A stretch of 64,000 nt of DNA from contig JAIRSO010000066.1 of assembly GCA_031255415.1 (NCBI GenBank), positions 1-64,000 on the forward strand. Reading direction: 5' to 3'. Made by a program: the position numbers and the translations under genes. Shown here in pieces: positions 17,468 to 26,808 of the stretch. This DNA is from Oscillospiraceae bacterium. GTDB taxonomy: Bacteria > Bacillota > Clostridia > Christensenellales > Aristaeellaceae. The notes under the pieces were generated by a model. That model was given only the letters and a program-made list of their open reading frames with translations, did no database searches and was not told the DNA's origin. Each line of letters opens with the position of its first letter. Within the stretch, counting starts at the first letter, position 1.

Positions 17468-18097
17468 TCACAGCTGGAACTTCAGCCTTACGTATTGTTC
17501 CAGAACGTCCACGCATCGGTCGCGACCCACCCGCGCGCTGTTGAGCGTCATGTCGTAGTTGATCACGCTGGTCCATACGCCGCCGTTAGTATAATATTTA
17601 TAATAATCGGCTCTGTATTTATCCGTTTTCTGGATCAGCCGATGCGCTTCCTTCTCGGTAACGCCCAGCTTGCTAACGATCGACCTTACGCAGTCCGCGC
17701 GCGGAGCCTCTATGTAGAAGCTCGCCACGTTTGGATAATCCCTTAGCACGTAGTCCGCGCACTTGCCGATTATCACGCACGATCCCGATCTTGCCAGGTT
17801 CCTGATGATCTGCGACTGCAGGTTATACAGGTTCACGTCGGACACGAACGCCGCGTCCTGCGGCTCTGCCACCGTGTGGAACGGAATCCCCCGCAGTTTC
17901 TTAATCAGCGTCATGCCCTTGAGTTTCTCGTCCACCATGCCGAACAGCGCCTCGTTAAGGCCGCTCTCGTCGGAGGCGAGCCTTAGTATCTGCCGCTCGT
18001 AAACGGGTATGCCCAGCCTCCGCGCCAGATTGGAGCCGATCTCCTTGCCGCCGCTGCCAAAGCCGCGCGCTATAGTCACAACATACGGTTCAGCCAT
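17468..18097 (-). CDS. Cytidylate-kinase-like protein
   Basis: Member of the AAA_26/cytidylate-kinase-2 group, 209 residues; function not established for the group. The N-terminus YVVTIARGFGSGGKEIGSNL carries a P-loop-like segment, followed by RRLGIPVYERQILRLA as in cytidylate-kinase homologues. Met at 18097 is chosen because GGGAGG lies seven bases upstream; a longer frame starting near 18160 adds 21 unlikely residues. It stands alone on the minus strand, convergent with the sugar transporter. Confidence 0.8.
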   Translation of the reverse strand: MAEPYVVTIARGFGSGGKEIGSNLARRLGIPVYERQILRLASDESGLNEALFGMVDEKLKGMTLIKKLRGIPFHTVAEPQDAAFVSDVNLYNLQSQIIRNLARSGSCVIIGKCADYVLRDYPNVASFYIEAPRADCVRSIVSKLGVTEKEAHRLIQKTDKYRADYYKYYTNGGVWTSVINYDMTLNSARVGRDRCVDVLEQYVRLKFQL

Positions 18098-18220
18098 AAC
18101 TACCTCCCGCGTCACGCATACAAACCCCACCCCAGTATATCGCGTGGAACAGTATACCATGATCGGGGTTTTGATTCAACCGCGCGCGGAGGCGCCGCCA
18201 GCCCCGTCCAGAAAAATGGT

Positions 18221-18249
18221 TTGACAAATCCTGCCGTTTATGTTATTCT
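18221..18249 (+). promoter_or_regulatory. Sigma-A promoter for the ion-pump genes
   Basis: TTGACA (18221-18226) and TATTCT (18244-18249) with a 17-base spacer. The transcript would have a GC-rich leader of about 105 nt before oadB. Confidence 0.75.
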
Positions 18250-18363
18250 ATATCCAAATCGCGCGGCTTTAGCCGCGTTTGCGGCGCGCCTATCCTCGAC
18301 CGGCTTCAGGCCGGGAGAGGCGCTGTTTCCGCCCGCAATTATTAAGCGTAGGGGGAGTAGGAT

Positions 18364-19521
18364 TTGGACGCGCTGTTTGGGAATCTGCTCAACATCAACT
18401 ATCAGCAGGCCATAATGTGGGCGATCGGCGGGATACTCATATACCTGGCGGTCGCGCGCGATATGGAGCCTTCGCTGCTGCTGCCGATGGGCTTTGGCGC
18501 GATATTGGTCAACCTGCCCATGTCCGGCGCTATCACCCAGCAGATCGAGAGGCTCGTAGGCGGCGTGATCCAGACCGGCGAAGAGGTCGGCGTGCTGAAC
18601 GAACTGTACGCCGCGGGGATCGCGAACGAGTTATTCCCGCTGCTGCTGTTCATCGGCATCGGCGCGATGATCGACTTCGGGCCGCTGCTTAGCAACCCGC
18701 GCATGCTGTTCTTTGGCGCGGCGGCGCAGTTCGGGATATTCTTCACGTTCAGCCTCGCGTCGCTGCTCGGGTTCTCGTGGCAGGACGCAGCCTCCATATC
18801 GATCATAGGCGCGGCGGACGGACCCACTTCCATATTCGTGGCTAACTACTTCCACAGCAATTATATCGGCGCGATAATCGTCGCGGCGTATTCTTACATG
18901 GCGCTTGTGCCCATCATCCAGCCTCCCGTCATACGCATGATCACAACGAAGTCCGAGCGCCTCATCCGAATGAATTATCGCCAGAAGGACGTCGGCAGAC
19001 TGGTGCGCATAGTGTTCCCGATCATCGTGACCGTCGTGGCGGGACTGTTCGCGCCGCGATCCGTCGCGCTGGTGGGGTTCTTGATGTTCGGCAACCTGAT
19101 CCGCGAGTGCGGCGTGCTGGGCTCGCTCAGCTCCTCCGCGCAGAAGGAGCTAGCCAACCTGGTGACGCTTCTGCTGGGCATAACGGTCGCGGTCAACATG
19201 CAGGCCGATAAATTCCTCAACCCGCAGACGCTGATGATACTGGCGCTGGGACTGGCGGCGTTCGTGTTCGACACGGTGGGCGGCGTGTTCTTCGCGAAGC
19301 TGATGAACCTGTTCATGAAGGAGAAGATCAACCCAATGATCGGCGCGACGGGGATATCCGCGTTCCCGATGTCCGCGCGCGTCATCGCGAAGATGGCGAT
19401 CGAGGAAGACCCGACGAACCATATCCTGATGCACGCGGTCAGCGCGAACGTATCCGGGCAGATAGCGTCGGTCATCGCGGGCGGGCTGGTCATCAAGCTG
19501 GTAGAGGGGCTTATCAGATAG
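18364..19521 (+). CDS. oadB: Na+-transporting decarboxylase beta subunit
   Basis: Polytopic membrane subunit that couples decarboxylation of a carboxybiotin carrier to Na+ export (oxaloacetate, methylmalonyl-CoA or glutaconyl-CoA decarboxylase family). 385 residues, the usual length. The conserved GAADGPTSIFVANYF region, which carries the Na+-binding aspartate in this family, and the ending ANVSGQIASVIAGG are present. TTG start with GGGGGAG upstream. No alpha (carboxyltransferase) or biotin-carrier gene lies in the window, so the enzyme it serves is unknown. Followed by a small gamma-like gene and a membrane pyrophosphatase. Confidence 0.93.
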   Translation: MDALFGNLLNINYQQAIMWAIGGILIYLAVARDMEPSLLLPMGFGAILVNLPMSGAITQQIERLVGGVIQTGEEVGVLNELYAAGIANELFPLLLFIGIGAMIDFGPLLSNPRMLFFGAAAQFGIFFTFSLASLLGFSWQDAASISIIGAADGPTSIFVANYFHSNYIGAIIVAAYSYMALVPIIQPPVIRMITTKSERLIRMNYRQKDVGRLVRIVFPIIVTVVAGLFAPRSVALVGFLMFGNLIRECGVLGSLSSSAQKELANLVTLLLGITVAVNMQADKFLNPQTLMILALGLAAFVFDTVGGVFFAKLMNLFMKEKINPMIGATGISAFPMSARVIAKMAIEEDPTNHILMHAVSANVSGQIASVIAGGLVIKLVEGLIR

Positions 19522-19550
19522 GACGCGTAAGGGGCAATGGCATACCGTAA

Positions 19551-19570
19551 GATATACCTTAAGGTATATC
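19551..19570. repeat. Perfect 20-bp palindrome between oadB and the gamma-like gene
   Basis: Arms GATATACCTT and AAGGTATATC meet without a spacer. It lies 30 bases after the oadB stop and 46 before the next start. It could be a dimeric-regulator operator or a weak RNA hairpin. Confidence 0.7.
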
Positions 19571-19616
19571 GGAACGCGCGCCAGATAGAAGGCATAATCG
19601 AGGGAGGGCGGTCATA

Positions 19617-19748
19617 ATGTCGGACAACGTAGGCCGGCTGCTGGAGTCGTTCGGCGTGATGGGGTTGGGGATGCTGGGCATCTTCGTAGTCATGCTGATA
19701 CTTTATATCGCGACGTTCGCGGTATCGAAGATAAGGAAGGGTGAGTGA
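19617..19748 (+). CDS. Small OadG-like gamma subunit
   Basis: A 43-residue protein too short for many gene finders. GGGAGGGCGG precedes the ATG. One transmembrane helix (about residues 14-36, GLGMLGIFVVMLILYIATFA) followed by a short basic tail, as in the gamma subunits that anchor Na+-pump decarboxylases. The metal-binding tail and Pro/Ala linker of classical OadG are missing, so it is a minimal version. Position directly after oadB supports the call. Confidence 0.75.
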   Translation: MSDNVGRLLESFGVMGLGMLGIFVVMLILYIATFAVSKIRKGE

Positions 19749-19749
19749 T

Positions 19750-21825
19750 ATGTATATCGGACTGGTCGTCGCGTCTATCGTGGTATCGCTGCTCGCGTTC
19801 GTGTTCGCGGTGTGGCTGTATCGATGGGTACAGGCGGTGCCCTCGTCCAACCCGCGCATAGCGCAGGTCGGCGAGTGGATTCGCGAGGGCGCCACTACAT
19901 TCCTAAGGCGCGAGTATAAGGTGCTGACGGCGTTCGCGGGCGCGGTCGCCGTGCTGATATTCTTGTTCCTGCCTTCGCCGGTGTGGAAGGGCAACAATAT
20001 CCCGAACCTGCACATGGCCCTTGCGTATATCGCGGGCACCGTGTTCTCCGGCGTGGCGGGCGTGATGGGCATGCGCGTAGCGACCATCGCGAACGTCAAG
20101 ACCGCCGAGGCCGCGCTCAAGGGTATAAAGCCCTCGTTCATGGCGGGATTCAGGGGCGGCTCCGTGATGGGCATGGCGGTCGTGGGCTCGACGCTGCTGG
20201 GCGTGTCGCTGGTGATGCTGATCACCAAGGAAACCTCCACGCTGCTGGGATTCAGCTTCGGCGCCAGCAGCCTCGCGCTGTTCGCGAAAGCCGGCGGCGG
20301 CATATTTACCAAGACCGCCGACGTAAGCGCCGATCTGGTGGGCAAGGTGGAGCTGGGCATACCCGAGGACGATCCGCGCAACCCTGCGGTCATCGCCGAC
20401 AATGTGGGCGACAACGTGGGCGACGTGGCGGGCATGGGCGCCGATCTGTTCGACTCGAACGTCGCGTCAATGGCTGCCGCGCTGGTGCTGGCGGGCGCGC
20501 TGGACAGGACTGTCGGAGGCACGAACTCCGCGATCGTGTTCTGTTACGCGGCGGCGGGACTGCTGGCCTCGATACTGGGCGTGATGCTGGCGCGCATGGG
20601 CGATAGTGGGCCCACCTCCGCGCTGAACCGTTCCACTTACGTTACGACGGGCATATACGCGGTGATGACCGCTATCGCTACCGTCGCGTTCGGGTTCTCG
20701 TGGAGGATCTGGGGCGCGTGCATGGTCGGTCTGGCTGTGGGCACGCTGATAGGCATTGCCAGCGATTATTTCACCGACGACACCAAGCCGCCGGTGCATA
20801 AGGTCGCTAAGGCTTCGGCGGCTGGACCCGCGTTCACGATACTATCGGGCGTGTCGTATGGATTCATATCCGCTCTGCCCGCTTTGATAGGTATAGCCGT
20901 ATCCAGCCTCGTGGCCTATAACCTGTGCGCGCCGCTGGGCGACGGATACGCGATGTTCGGTATCGCTATGGCGGCGGTCGGCATGCTCTCGATTGTGGGC
21001 ATGATCATATCCAACGACGCGTATGGCCCGATCGTGGATAACGCGCGCGGCCTGGCTGAAATGGGCGGGCTGGGCGAAGACGTGCTGGAGATCACCGATC
21101 AACTGGACAGCGCGGGCAACACGGTCAAGGCCGTGACGAAGGGATTCGCGATAGGCGCGGCTGGACTGACCGTCATCGCTCTGCTGGGCACGTTCGTGAG
21201 CGAGGTGAACGAGAAGGCTGTCGAGCTGGGATTGCAACTGATAACGGGATTTGACATTATGAACCCGGCGGTGTTCTTCGGGCTGCTGATAGGCGCGGCG
21301 GTTCCGGCCGTGTTCTCCGCTATGCTGATACTGGGCGTTGACCGCAACGCGCAGAGGATGGTCGGCGAGATTCACCGCCAGTTCCGCGAGATCCGCGGGC
21401 TTAAGGAAGGCAAGCCTGGAGTGGTGCCCGAGTACGGCAAGTGCATCGATATTGCCACGAACGGCGCGCTTCGCGAGTTGATCCCCGCCGGATTGTTTAC
21501 GATACTGATCACGCTGGCGGTCGGGTTTATCGGGGGCGTTCAGGCTATCGGCGGGTTCCTGGCGGGGAATATCGTTTCGGGATTGCTGCTGGCGCTGTTT
21601 ATGAGCAACGCGGGCGGGCTGTGGGACAACGCGAAGAAGTTTGTCGAGGCCGGGCACGAAGGCGGGAAGGGATCGGACGCGCACAAGTCGGCGGTGGTCG
21701 GCGATACCGTGGGCGATCCGTTCAAGGATACCGCCGGTCCGTCTATCAATACTCAGATCACGGTGGTGTCGCTGATATCGTCTCTGGCTGCGACGCTGTT
21801 CCTGACGGGGTCTTTGTTCCGCTGA
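19750..21825 (+). CDS. hppA: Membrane-bound ion-pumping pyrophosphatase
   Basis: Hydrolyses pyrophosphate to drive H+ or Na+ across the membrane; 691 residues, about 16 helices. The substrate-site signature is intact: GGGIFTKTADVSADLVGKVE followed by the DNVGDNVGDVAGMGADLF stretch. In the region where K+-dependent enzymes have GNTTAA, this protein reads GNTVKA, a lysine typical of K+-independent H+-pumping members. The ATG at 19750 is preferred; an in-frame GTG at 19741 overlaps the gamma-like gene. Sharing a unit with the decarboxylase beta/gamma subunits suggests a common membrane-energy role. Confidence 0.95.
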   Translation: MYIGLVVASIVVSLLAFVFAVWLYRWVQAVPSSNPRIAQVGEWIREGATTFLRREYKVLTAFAGAVAVLIFLFLPSPVWKGNNIPNLHMALAYIAGTVFSGVAGVMGMRVATIANVKTAEAALKGIKPSFMAGFRGGSVMGMAVVGSTLLGVSLVMLITKETSTLLGFSFGASSLALFAKAGGGIFTKTADVSADLVGKVELGIPEDDPRNPAVIADNVGDNVGDVAGMGADLFDSNVASMAAALVLAGALDRTVGGTNSAIVFCYAAAGLLASILGVMLARMGDSGPTSALNRSTYVTTGIYAVMTAIATVAFGFSWRIWGACMVGLAVGTLIGIASDYFTDDTKPPVHKVAKASAAGPAFTILSGVSYGFISALPALIGIAVSSLVAYNLCAPLGDGYAMFGIAMAAVGMLSIVGMIISNDAYGPIVDNARGLAEMGGLGEDVLEITDQLDSAGNTVKAVTKGFAIGAAGLTVIALLGTFVSEVNEKAVELGLQLITGFDIMNPAVFFGLLIGAAVPAVFSAMLILGVDRNAQRMVGEIHRQFREIRGLKEGKPGVVPEYGKCIDIATNGALRELIPAGLFTILITLAVGFIGGVQAIGGFLAGNIVSGLLLALFMSNAGGLWDNAKKFVEAGHEGGKGSDAHKSAVVGDTVGDPFKDTAGPSINTQITVVSLISSLAATLFLTGSLFR

Positions 21826-21834
21826 CGCGCGGCG

Positions 21835-21902
21835 GCGCGAAACATGGAGGAACCTCCCCCGCGCCCACGCGGACGGGGGAGCGGGTTCTCCTTGTTTCGC
21901 GC
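21835..21902. repeat. Long GC-rich inverted repeat after hppA
   Basis: Outer arms GCGCGAAACA and TGTTTCGCGC; inner arms pair GGAGGAACC with GGGTTCTCC and CCCCCG with CGGGGG. It resembles the palindromic intergenic elements elsewhere in the window and may be a dispersed repeat or the hppA transcript end. Confidence 0.6.
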
Positions 21903-21927
21903 TTCATCGCGCAAGGGTGGTTGCGCG

Positions 21928-21948
21928 GCCTCCTGGCGGAGGCTTTTT
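21928..21948 (+). terminator. Intrinsic terminator just before kduI
   Basis: Stem GCCTCC / GGAGGC with a TGGC loop and TTTTT. Only 27 bases separate its T-run from the kduI start codon, leaving no room for a full promoter. It may therefore act as an attenuator for kduI as well as closing hppA. Confidence 0.75.
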
Positions 21949-21975
21949 GCATATCGCGTATAAGGAGGAACCATT

Positions 21976-22812
21976 ATGAAACTGACCGTCCGTAAACCCA
22001 GCCATCCCGCCGACGTGAAGCGATACGATACCGAGCGTCTGCGCGAGGAGTTTGTCGTCGAGACCATTTTCGAGGCGGATGAGGCCGTGCTCGTGTACAG
22101 CCACTTTGACAGGATCATCGCGGGCGGGATCATGCCCGTATCGAAACATGTCGAATTGACCGGATCGGCGGAACTAGCCGCGAAATACTTCCTCGAGCGC
22201 CGCGAGTTAGGCGTGATAAACGTCGGCGGGTCGGGCAGGATCACGGTTGACGGCGACGTATACGAGATGTCGGCGCGCGACGGGCTTTATGTCGGCATGG
22301 GCGCGAAAGAGTTGTCGTTTTCAAGCCTAGACGCTGATAATCCCGCGAAATTCTACCTGAACAGCTGTCCCGCGCACATGGCGTACCCGACGGTAAAGAT
22401 CGACATAACCCAGGCGAATCCTCGTCCTTTAGGCTCTGCCGAGACTTGCAACAAGCGCACGATATACCAATACCTGCATCCGGCTGTGATGCGGACATGC
22501 CAGTTATGCATGGGACTTACCGCGCTGGAGCCTGGCAGTAACTGGAACTCCATGCCCTGCCATACCCACGAGCGCAGGATGGAGGTATACTTTTACTTCG
22601 ATGTGAAGCCGGGGCAGGTTATATTCCACATGATGGGCGAGCCGACGCAGACGCGGCATGTCGTACTGCATAACGAGCAGGCGGTGATATCGCCGTCGTG
22701 GTCGATACACACGGGCGTGGGCACGTCGAACTATACGTTCATCTGGGGTATGTGCGGCGAGAATCAGGATTTCGACGACATGGACGCTATCAATACGCTG
22801 GATCTGAAGTAA
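21976..22812 (+). CDS. kduI: 5-dehydro-4-deoxy-D-glucuronate isomerase
   Basis: Isomerises 5-keto-4-deoxyuronate to 2,5-diketo-3-deoxygluconate during breakdown of pectin or glycosaminoglycan disaccharides. 278 residues, the typical length. The cupin zinc site is visible in [16 protein letters not shown] (two His, one Glu) with a later His in [20 protein letters not shown] precedes the ATG. No kduD or uronate lyase lies in the window, so the rest of the pathway must be elsewhere. Its 3' end overlaps the convergent ylbJ-like gene by 23 bases. Confidence 0.95.
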   Translation: MKLTVRKPSHPADVKRYDTERLREEFVVETIFEADEAVLVYSHFDRIIAGGIMPVSKHVELTGSAELAAKYFLERRELGVINVGGSGRITVDGDVYEMSARDGLYVGMGAKELSFSSLDADNPAKFYLNSCPAHMAYPTVKIDITQANPRPLGSAETCNKRTIYQYLHPAVMRTCQLCMGLTALEPGSNWNSMPCHTHERRMEVYFYFDVKPGQVIFHMMGEPTQTRHVVLHNEQAVISPSWSIHTGVGTSNYTFIWGMCGENQDFDDMDAINTLDLK

Positions 22813-23911
22813 ACGCGGCGGGGGCGCGGGCTTGCCTGGTTTGGCCTGGCGCGGGTCGCGCTTCCTTCACGTTTGTCGATTTATCGGGGATGGCTGGTAT
22901 CGCCGCAGCGGCGAGGACGCACGCCGCCGCGATCCATCCCGCCGGGTTACCCATCATCGCGGAGCACAGCGCCCATGCCAGCGCGCCGGCTGTAACCCGC
23001 GCCGCCGCCTGAATGGACAGCCGAACGCCTATCGTCGATAGATAAGCGGCGTTCTGCATGAATACGGACGCGCTTCCGAACGTCACAGCAGCGCACATCA
23101 TTGGCGCGGCTGTCGCGGCTGGCAGGTTCATCGCGCCGATCCGCGCGCAGCCTCCGGTCATCTCGAGCGCGGCGGCTATTATCACGACCGCGCGGGGCGG
23201 GAGCGTGATCCTCGCTATCGCGACCGTTAACGCCGCGTTGAACAGCGCCATGCATCCGCACATGGCGAGCATCGCGGACGCGGCTTGCGCGATAGCCTCG
23301 CCCAGCGAGAGCGGTTTCATTTGCGCGGCTTGCGCCGGATTGATGGAATCGCGCGATGAATCGCGGGTAGAATAATCTGGAAGGGGATCCGTTTTCGTCC
23401 AGCGGCGCGTCCATGACAGGCAGACCAGTCCGGCGAGTATCGCGGCTAATTCGTGCGCGGCTAGCATGATCAGCCCGGTATCCCGTCCCGAGCCCAGCCA
23501 TCCGGTCAGAGTGGCGAGTATGAACATCGGGCTGGCGGTCGTGACGCAAGCGGCGGCGCACTGTGCCGCGCGTCTGGATAACCCGCCGGATTGATTGCGA
23601 AGCTGAGCCAGCAGCCTGGCTCCGGACGGCGAGCCGCCCATCATGCCCAGCGCGACGCTCAGCGCCGTCAGGGTTTTATTGGGGAGACCCAGCGAACCTA
23701 GTCCGGACACGAGCATCAGGCTCATTGTGACGAATGGGAACAGCGTGGGCATGACCGATTCCGCCCACACGCGACAGGACTGCCGCGCCGCTTCGGCTAC
23801 TGCGGTTGGATCGAGCAGCGCGAGAACGATCAGCGCCGCGATTACTGCGGATCGAGAGGCCGCGCGCGCGTTGAGTCCGCCGGTTCGTTCGGCGCGGTAA
23901 TTGTCTTTCAT
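22790..23911 (-). CDS. YlbJ-like sporulation integral membrane protein
   Basis: Polytopic membrane protein, 373 residues. The family signature near residues 90-100 reads [16 protein letters not shown] (compare GGYPSGAK in YlbJ), with an earlier FPF motif and a second related half toward residue 240 ([12 protein letters not shown]). YlbJ belongs to the nucleoside-recognition (Gate) superfamily and is needed for heat-resistant spores in Bacillus. No convincing ribosome-binding site precedes the ATG at 23911, so the start is uncertain. A spore maturation role fits the other sporulation genes. Confidence 0.75.
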   Translation of the reverse strand: MKDNYRAERTGGLNARAASRSAVIAALIVLALLDPTAVAEAARQSCRVWAESVMPTLFPFVTMSLMLVSGLGSLGLPNKTLTALSVALGMMGGSPSGARLLAQLRNQSGGLSRRAAQCAAACVTTASPMFILATLTGWLGSGRDTGLIMLAAHELAAILAGLVCLSWTRRWTKTDPLPDYSTRDSSRDSINPAQAAQMKPLSLGEAIAQAASAMLAMCGCMALFNAALTVAIARITLPPRAVVIIAAALEMTGGCARIGAMNLPAATAAPMMCAAVTFGSASVFMQNAAYLSTIGVRLSIQAAARVTAGALAWALCSAMMGNPAGWIAAACVLAAAAIPAIPDKSTNVKEARPAPGQTRQARAPAAFTSDPAY

Positions 23912-23943
23912 AACCAGTACATATGCAAGGAGGCGCGCGTTCG

Positions 23944-24762
23944 ATGATACGGCCTAATGATCAGCCGGCGAAATTTAACGGGAATAAGCCCGCCGTGGGT
24001 TTGGCGTTGGGCGCGGGAGCCATGCGCGGACTGGCGCATATCGGCGTACTGCAGGTGCTGGAACGGGAGAGGATTCCCATCGACGTTGTGTCGGGCGCTA
24101 GCATCGGCGCGGTCATAGCGTGCGCGCACGCTGCGAGAAGGACGGGGTTGGAACTGGAACGCATCGTAGCCGAACTGCAGGAGTTGAGTTATTTCGACTT
24201 AGCTCTGCCCAGGAAGGGCGTGCTGGCTGGGAACCGCGTGCGCAAGCTCTGCGGGCAGGTGGTGCGGAATCTGGCGTTTGAGGAAGCGTCCAAGCCATGC
24301 GCGGTGGTGGCGTGCGCGCTGGATACGGGCGAGGAAGTGGTGTTTAAGAATGGATCGATGGAGGACGCGATAAGGGCGAGTATATCGATCCCGGGGGTGT
24401 TCGTGCCGCACGAGATCAACGGGAGGCTGTATGTGGACGGGGGGTTGGTGAACAGGGTGCCCGTGACCACCGCGCGCGAGATGGGCGCGAAGCTGGTGAT
24501 AGGCGTGGACGTAGGGTATCGGGGGGAACCGGTACAGCCGAAGGGTGTGATAGGGGTGATGATGCAGGCGTTTGACATAATGGAGTGGCATCTAGCGCGG
24601 ATGAAATTCTCGACCGCCGATCTGATGATCATCCCGGACGTGCGGGAGTTGAATCCCGTGCACATGAATCACGCGGCGAAGGCTATCGCCAGGGGGAGGG
24701 AGGCCGCGAGGGAGGCGCTGCCGCGTATCCGCGAAATGCTGGGCGAAAACGTCGGAAATTGA
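23944..24762 (+). CDS. Patatin-like phospholipase
   Basis: Predicted serine acyl hydrolase, 272 residues, RssA/YchK-like. The oxyanion-hole loop [12 protein letters not shown], nucleophile elbow GASIGA and catalytic Asp motif [10 protein letters not shown] are present. An upstream in-frame ATG (23923) lies before the AAGGAGG at about 23926-23932, so the ATG at 23944 is used. No signal peptide, so probably cytosolic or membrane-associated. Substrate unknown; phospholipid turnover is likely. Confidence 0.9.
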   Translation: MIRPNDQPAKFNGNKPAVGLALGAGAMRGLAHIGVLQVLERERIPIDVVSGASIGAVIACAHAARRTGLELERIVAELQELSYFDLALPRKGVLAGNRVRKLCGQVVRNLAFEEASKPCAVVACALDTGEEVVFKNGSMEDAIRASISIPGVFVPHEINGRLYVDGGLVNRVPVTTAREMGAKLVIGVDVGYRGEPVQPKGVIGVMMQAFDIMEWHLARMKFSTADLMIIPDVRELNPVHMNHAAKAIARGREAAREALPRIREMLGENVGN

Positions 24763-24770
24763 CGCGCGCC

Positions 24771-24799
24771 TTCCCAATCATTCGCGGCTGTGATATACT
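24771..24799 (+). promoter_or_regulatory. Candidate promoter for fucI
   Basis: TTCCCA (24771-24776), a 17-base spacer and TATACT (24794-24799), with a TG dinucleotide giving an extended -10. Confidence 0.5.
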
Positions 24800-24833
24800 T
24801 TCCTCATTCAATAATATCGCAAGGAGGACTCCA

Positions 24834-26648
24834 ATGGCCACTGCGTCAGCGTTTACAATTAATCCGCCGAGCGACAGGATGGCGGGCGGACTGCCCAAGA
24901 TAGGTATCAGGCCGGTCATAGACGGTCGCCGTAGAGGCGTGCGCGAATCCCTAGAGAATCAAACCATGAGTCTGGCGAGGTTGGTAGCGTCGTTTATCAG
25001 CGAGAATTTGAAGCACAGTTGCGGTTTGCCGGTAGAATGCGTTGTAGCGGATACGTGCATAGGCGGGGTGTACGAGGCCGCGAAGTGCGCCGAGAAGTTT
25101 GACGCGAACAATGTAGGCGCGACAATAAGCGTAACGCCGTGCTGGTGCTATGGATCAGAAACAATGGATATGGATCCATCAAGGCCGAAGGCGGTTTTCG
25201 GGTTTAACGGAACGGAGAGGCCAGGCGCGGTGTATTTAGCCGCCGCGTTAGCCGCCCATAACCAGAAGGGGTTGCCCGCTTTCGGGATCTATGGAAGGGA
25301 TGTGCAGGACGCGTCAGACGTAAGGCTAGCAAGCGATGTGCAGGAGAAGCTGCTAAGGTTCAGCCGGGCAGCGCTAGCGGTAGCGTCAATGCGGGGAAAG
25401 AGTTATTTATCGATGGGTGGAACGTCCATGGGGATAGCGGGCAGTATGGTCAATCCAGGGTTGCTAGAGAAAACGTTTGGAATGAGAAGCGAATCGGTAG
25501 ATATGTCGGAGTTCGTGAGAAGATGGGATGAAGGGATATACGATAAAGAAGAGTATCAGCGGGCTGTCAAGTGGGTTGATGAGAATGTGAAGTTCGGGTT
25601 TGATAAGAATCCGCCAGAGGTAAGGCACAGCGAGAATGTAAAGAGAGACGCGCTGCTCACCAATATAAAGATGACGATAATAGCGCGCGATCTGATGATA
25701 GGAAATAAAAGGCTGGCAGAGTTAGGGTTCGAAGAAGAAGCCATGGGGCATAACGCGATAGCGGGCGGGTTTCAAGGTCAAAGGCAATGGAACGATCATT
25801 TCCCGAACGGGGACTTTTTGGAAAGCTGGTTGTGCTCGTCGTTCGACTGGAATGGGATAAGGGAGCCGTTTGTAGTAGCGACAGAAAATGATCATTTGAA
25901 CGGGTTAGCAATGCTGATGGGGAAGCTGCTAACTAACACGTCGCAAGGGTTCGCGGATGTAAGGACGTATTGGTCGCCGGACGCGATAAGGAGGGTGACA
26001 GGTTGGACCCCGGACGGGGTGGTTGCAGGCGGGATGATACATCTGATTAACTCCGGGGCAGTGACGTTGGAGGCGTCAGGGCAATGCGAGATAGAAGGAA
26101 AGCCAGGGATTAAGCCATGGTGGAAAGTAACGCCGGATGAAGCCGCAAGATGCGTGAACGCCACGCAGTATGATTACGCGGATTTAGGGTATTTCAGGGG
26201 TGGTGGGTATTCGTCACAGTTGTTAAGCAAAGGCGGGATGCCTATTACAATGAGCAGGTTGAATCTAGTGGATGGGTTAGGGCCAGTATTGCAAGTGGCT
26301 GAAGGATGGAGTGTGGATGTGCCCGATCATGTATTCGATGTGATCAATAAGAGGACCGATCCGACATGGCCGACGACGTTCTTCGTGCCAAGGGTGACAG
26401 GGAAGGGTGCGTTCAGGGATGTGTACGCAGTGATGGAGAACTGGGGCGCGAATCACGGCGCGTTCAGTTATGGGCATGTGGGCGCGGATTTAGTGACGTT
26501 GGCGTCGATGTTAAGGATTCCGGTTAACATGCATAATGTGTCTGAAGAGATGTTGTACAGGCCGTCGGCATGGGCGGCGTTCGGGACGAGGGATCCAGAG
26601 GGCGCGGACTACAGAGCGTGCGAGGCGTTCGGGCCGCTGTACGGCTGA
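24834..26648 (+). CDS. fucI: L-fucose isomerase
   Basis: Converts L-fucose to L-fuculose (and often D-arabinose to D-ribulose); Mn2+-dependent cytosolic enzyme, 604 residues, close to the family length. Conserved blocks include [49 protein letters not shown] and [26 protein letters not shown] lies 7 bases before the ATG at 24834. Codon usage is unlike its neighbours: TTA, AGG, GGG and GTA replace the CTG, CGC, GGC and GTC preferred elsewhere, suggesting acquisition or a distinct expression class. No fucK or fucA is nearby. Confidence 0.95.
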   Translation: MATASAFTINPPSDRMAGGLPKIGIRPVIDGRRRGVRESLENQTMSLARLVASFISENLKHSCGLPVECVVADTCIGGVYEAAKCAEKFDANNVGATISVTPCWCYGSETMDMDPSRPKAVFGFNGTERPGAVYLAAALAAHNQKGLPAFGIYGRDVQDASDVRLASDVQEKLLRFSRAALAVASMRGKSYLSMGGTSMGIAGSMVNPGLLEKTFGMRSESVDMSEFVRRWDEGIYDKEEYQRAVKWVDENVKFGFDKNPPEVRHSENVKRDALLTNIKMTIIARDLMIGNKRLAELGFEEEAMGHNAIAGGFQGQRQWNDHFPNGDFLESWLCSSFDWNGIREPFVVATENDHLNGLAMLMGKLLTNTSQGFADVRTYWSPDAIRRVTGWTPDGVVAGGMIHLINSGAVTLEASGQCEIEGKPGIKPWWKVTPDEAARCVNATQYDYADLGYFRGGGYSSQLLSKGGMPITMSRLNLVDGLGPVLQVAEGWSVDVPDHVFDVINKRTDPTWPTTFFVPRVTGKGAFRDVYAVMENWGANHGAFSYGHVGADLVTLASMLRIPVNMHNVSEEMLYRPSAWAAFGTRDPEGADYRACEAFGPLYG

Positions 26649-26688
26649 GCGAGGTATTTAAGAGCGGCGAAGCGCATACAATGCCGCA

Positions 26689-26733
26689 AGCGCGCGGATC
26701 GAGGCGGTATAACCGCGCGGTTCGCGCGCTTTC
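26689..26733 (+). terminator. Probable terminator after fucI
   Basis: Outer arms AGCGCGCG and CGCGCGCT enclose a partly paired interior, followed by TTCT. The short T-run makes it a modest candidate. Confidence 0.4.
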
Positions 26734-26808
26734 TAGCGTAAGCGAACCAACGCAGGAAAATCCTCACAGCGGCACATGGGTCCAGCGGCACGCGCTAGGA
26801 GGCTGACT

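Noticed and set aside
18975-20522. Minus-strand open frame of about 515 codons opposite oadB and hppA
   Set aside because: It lies opposite clear coding sequence of two known membrane proteins and has no protein features or ribosome-binding site.
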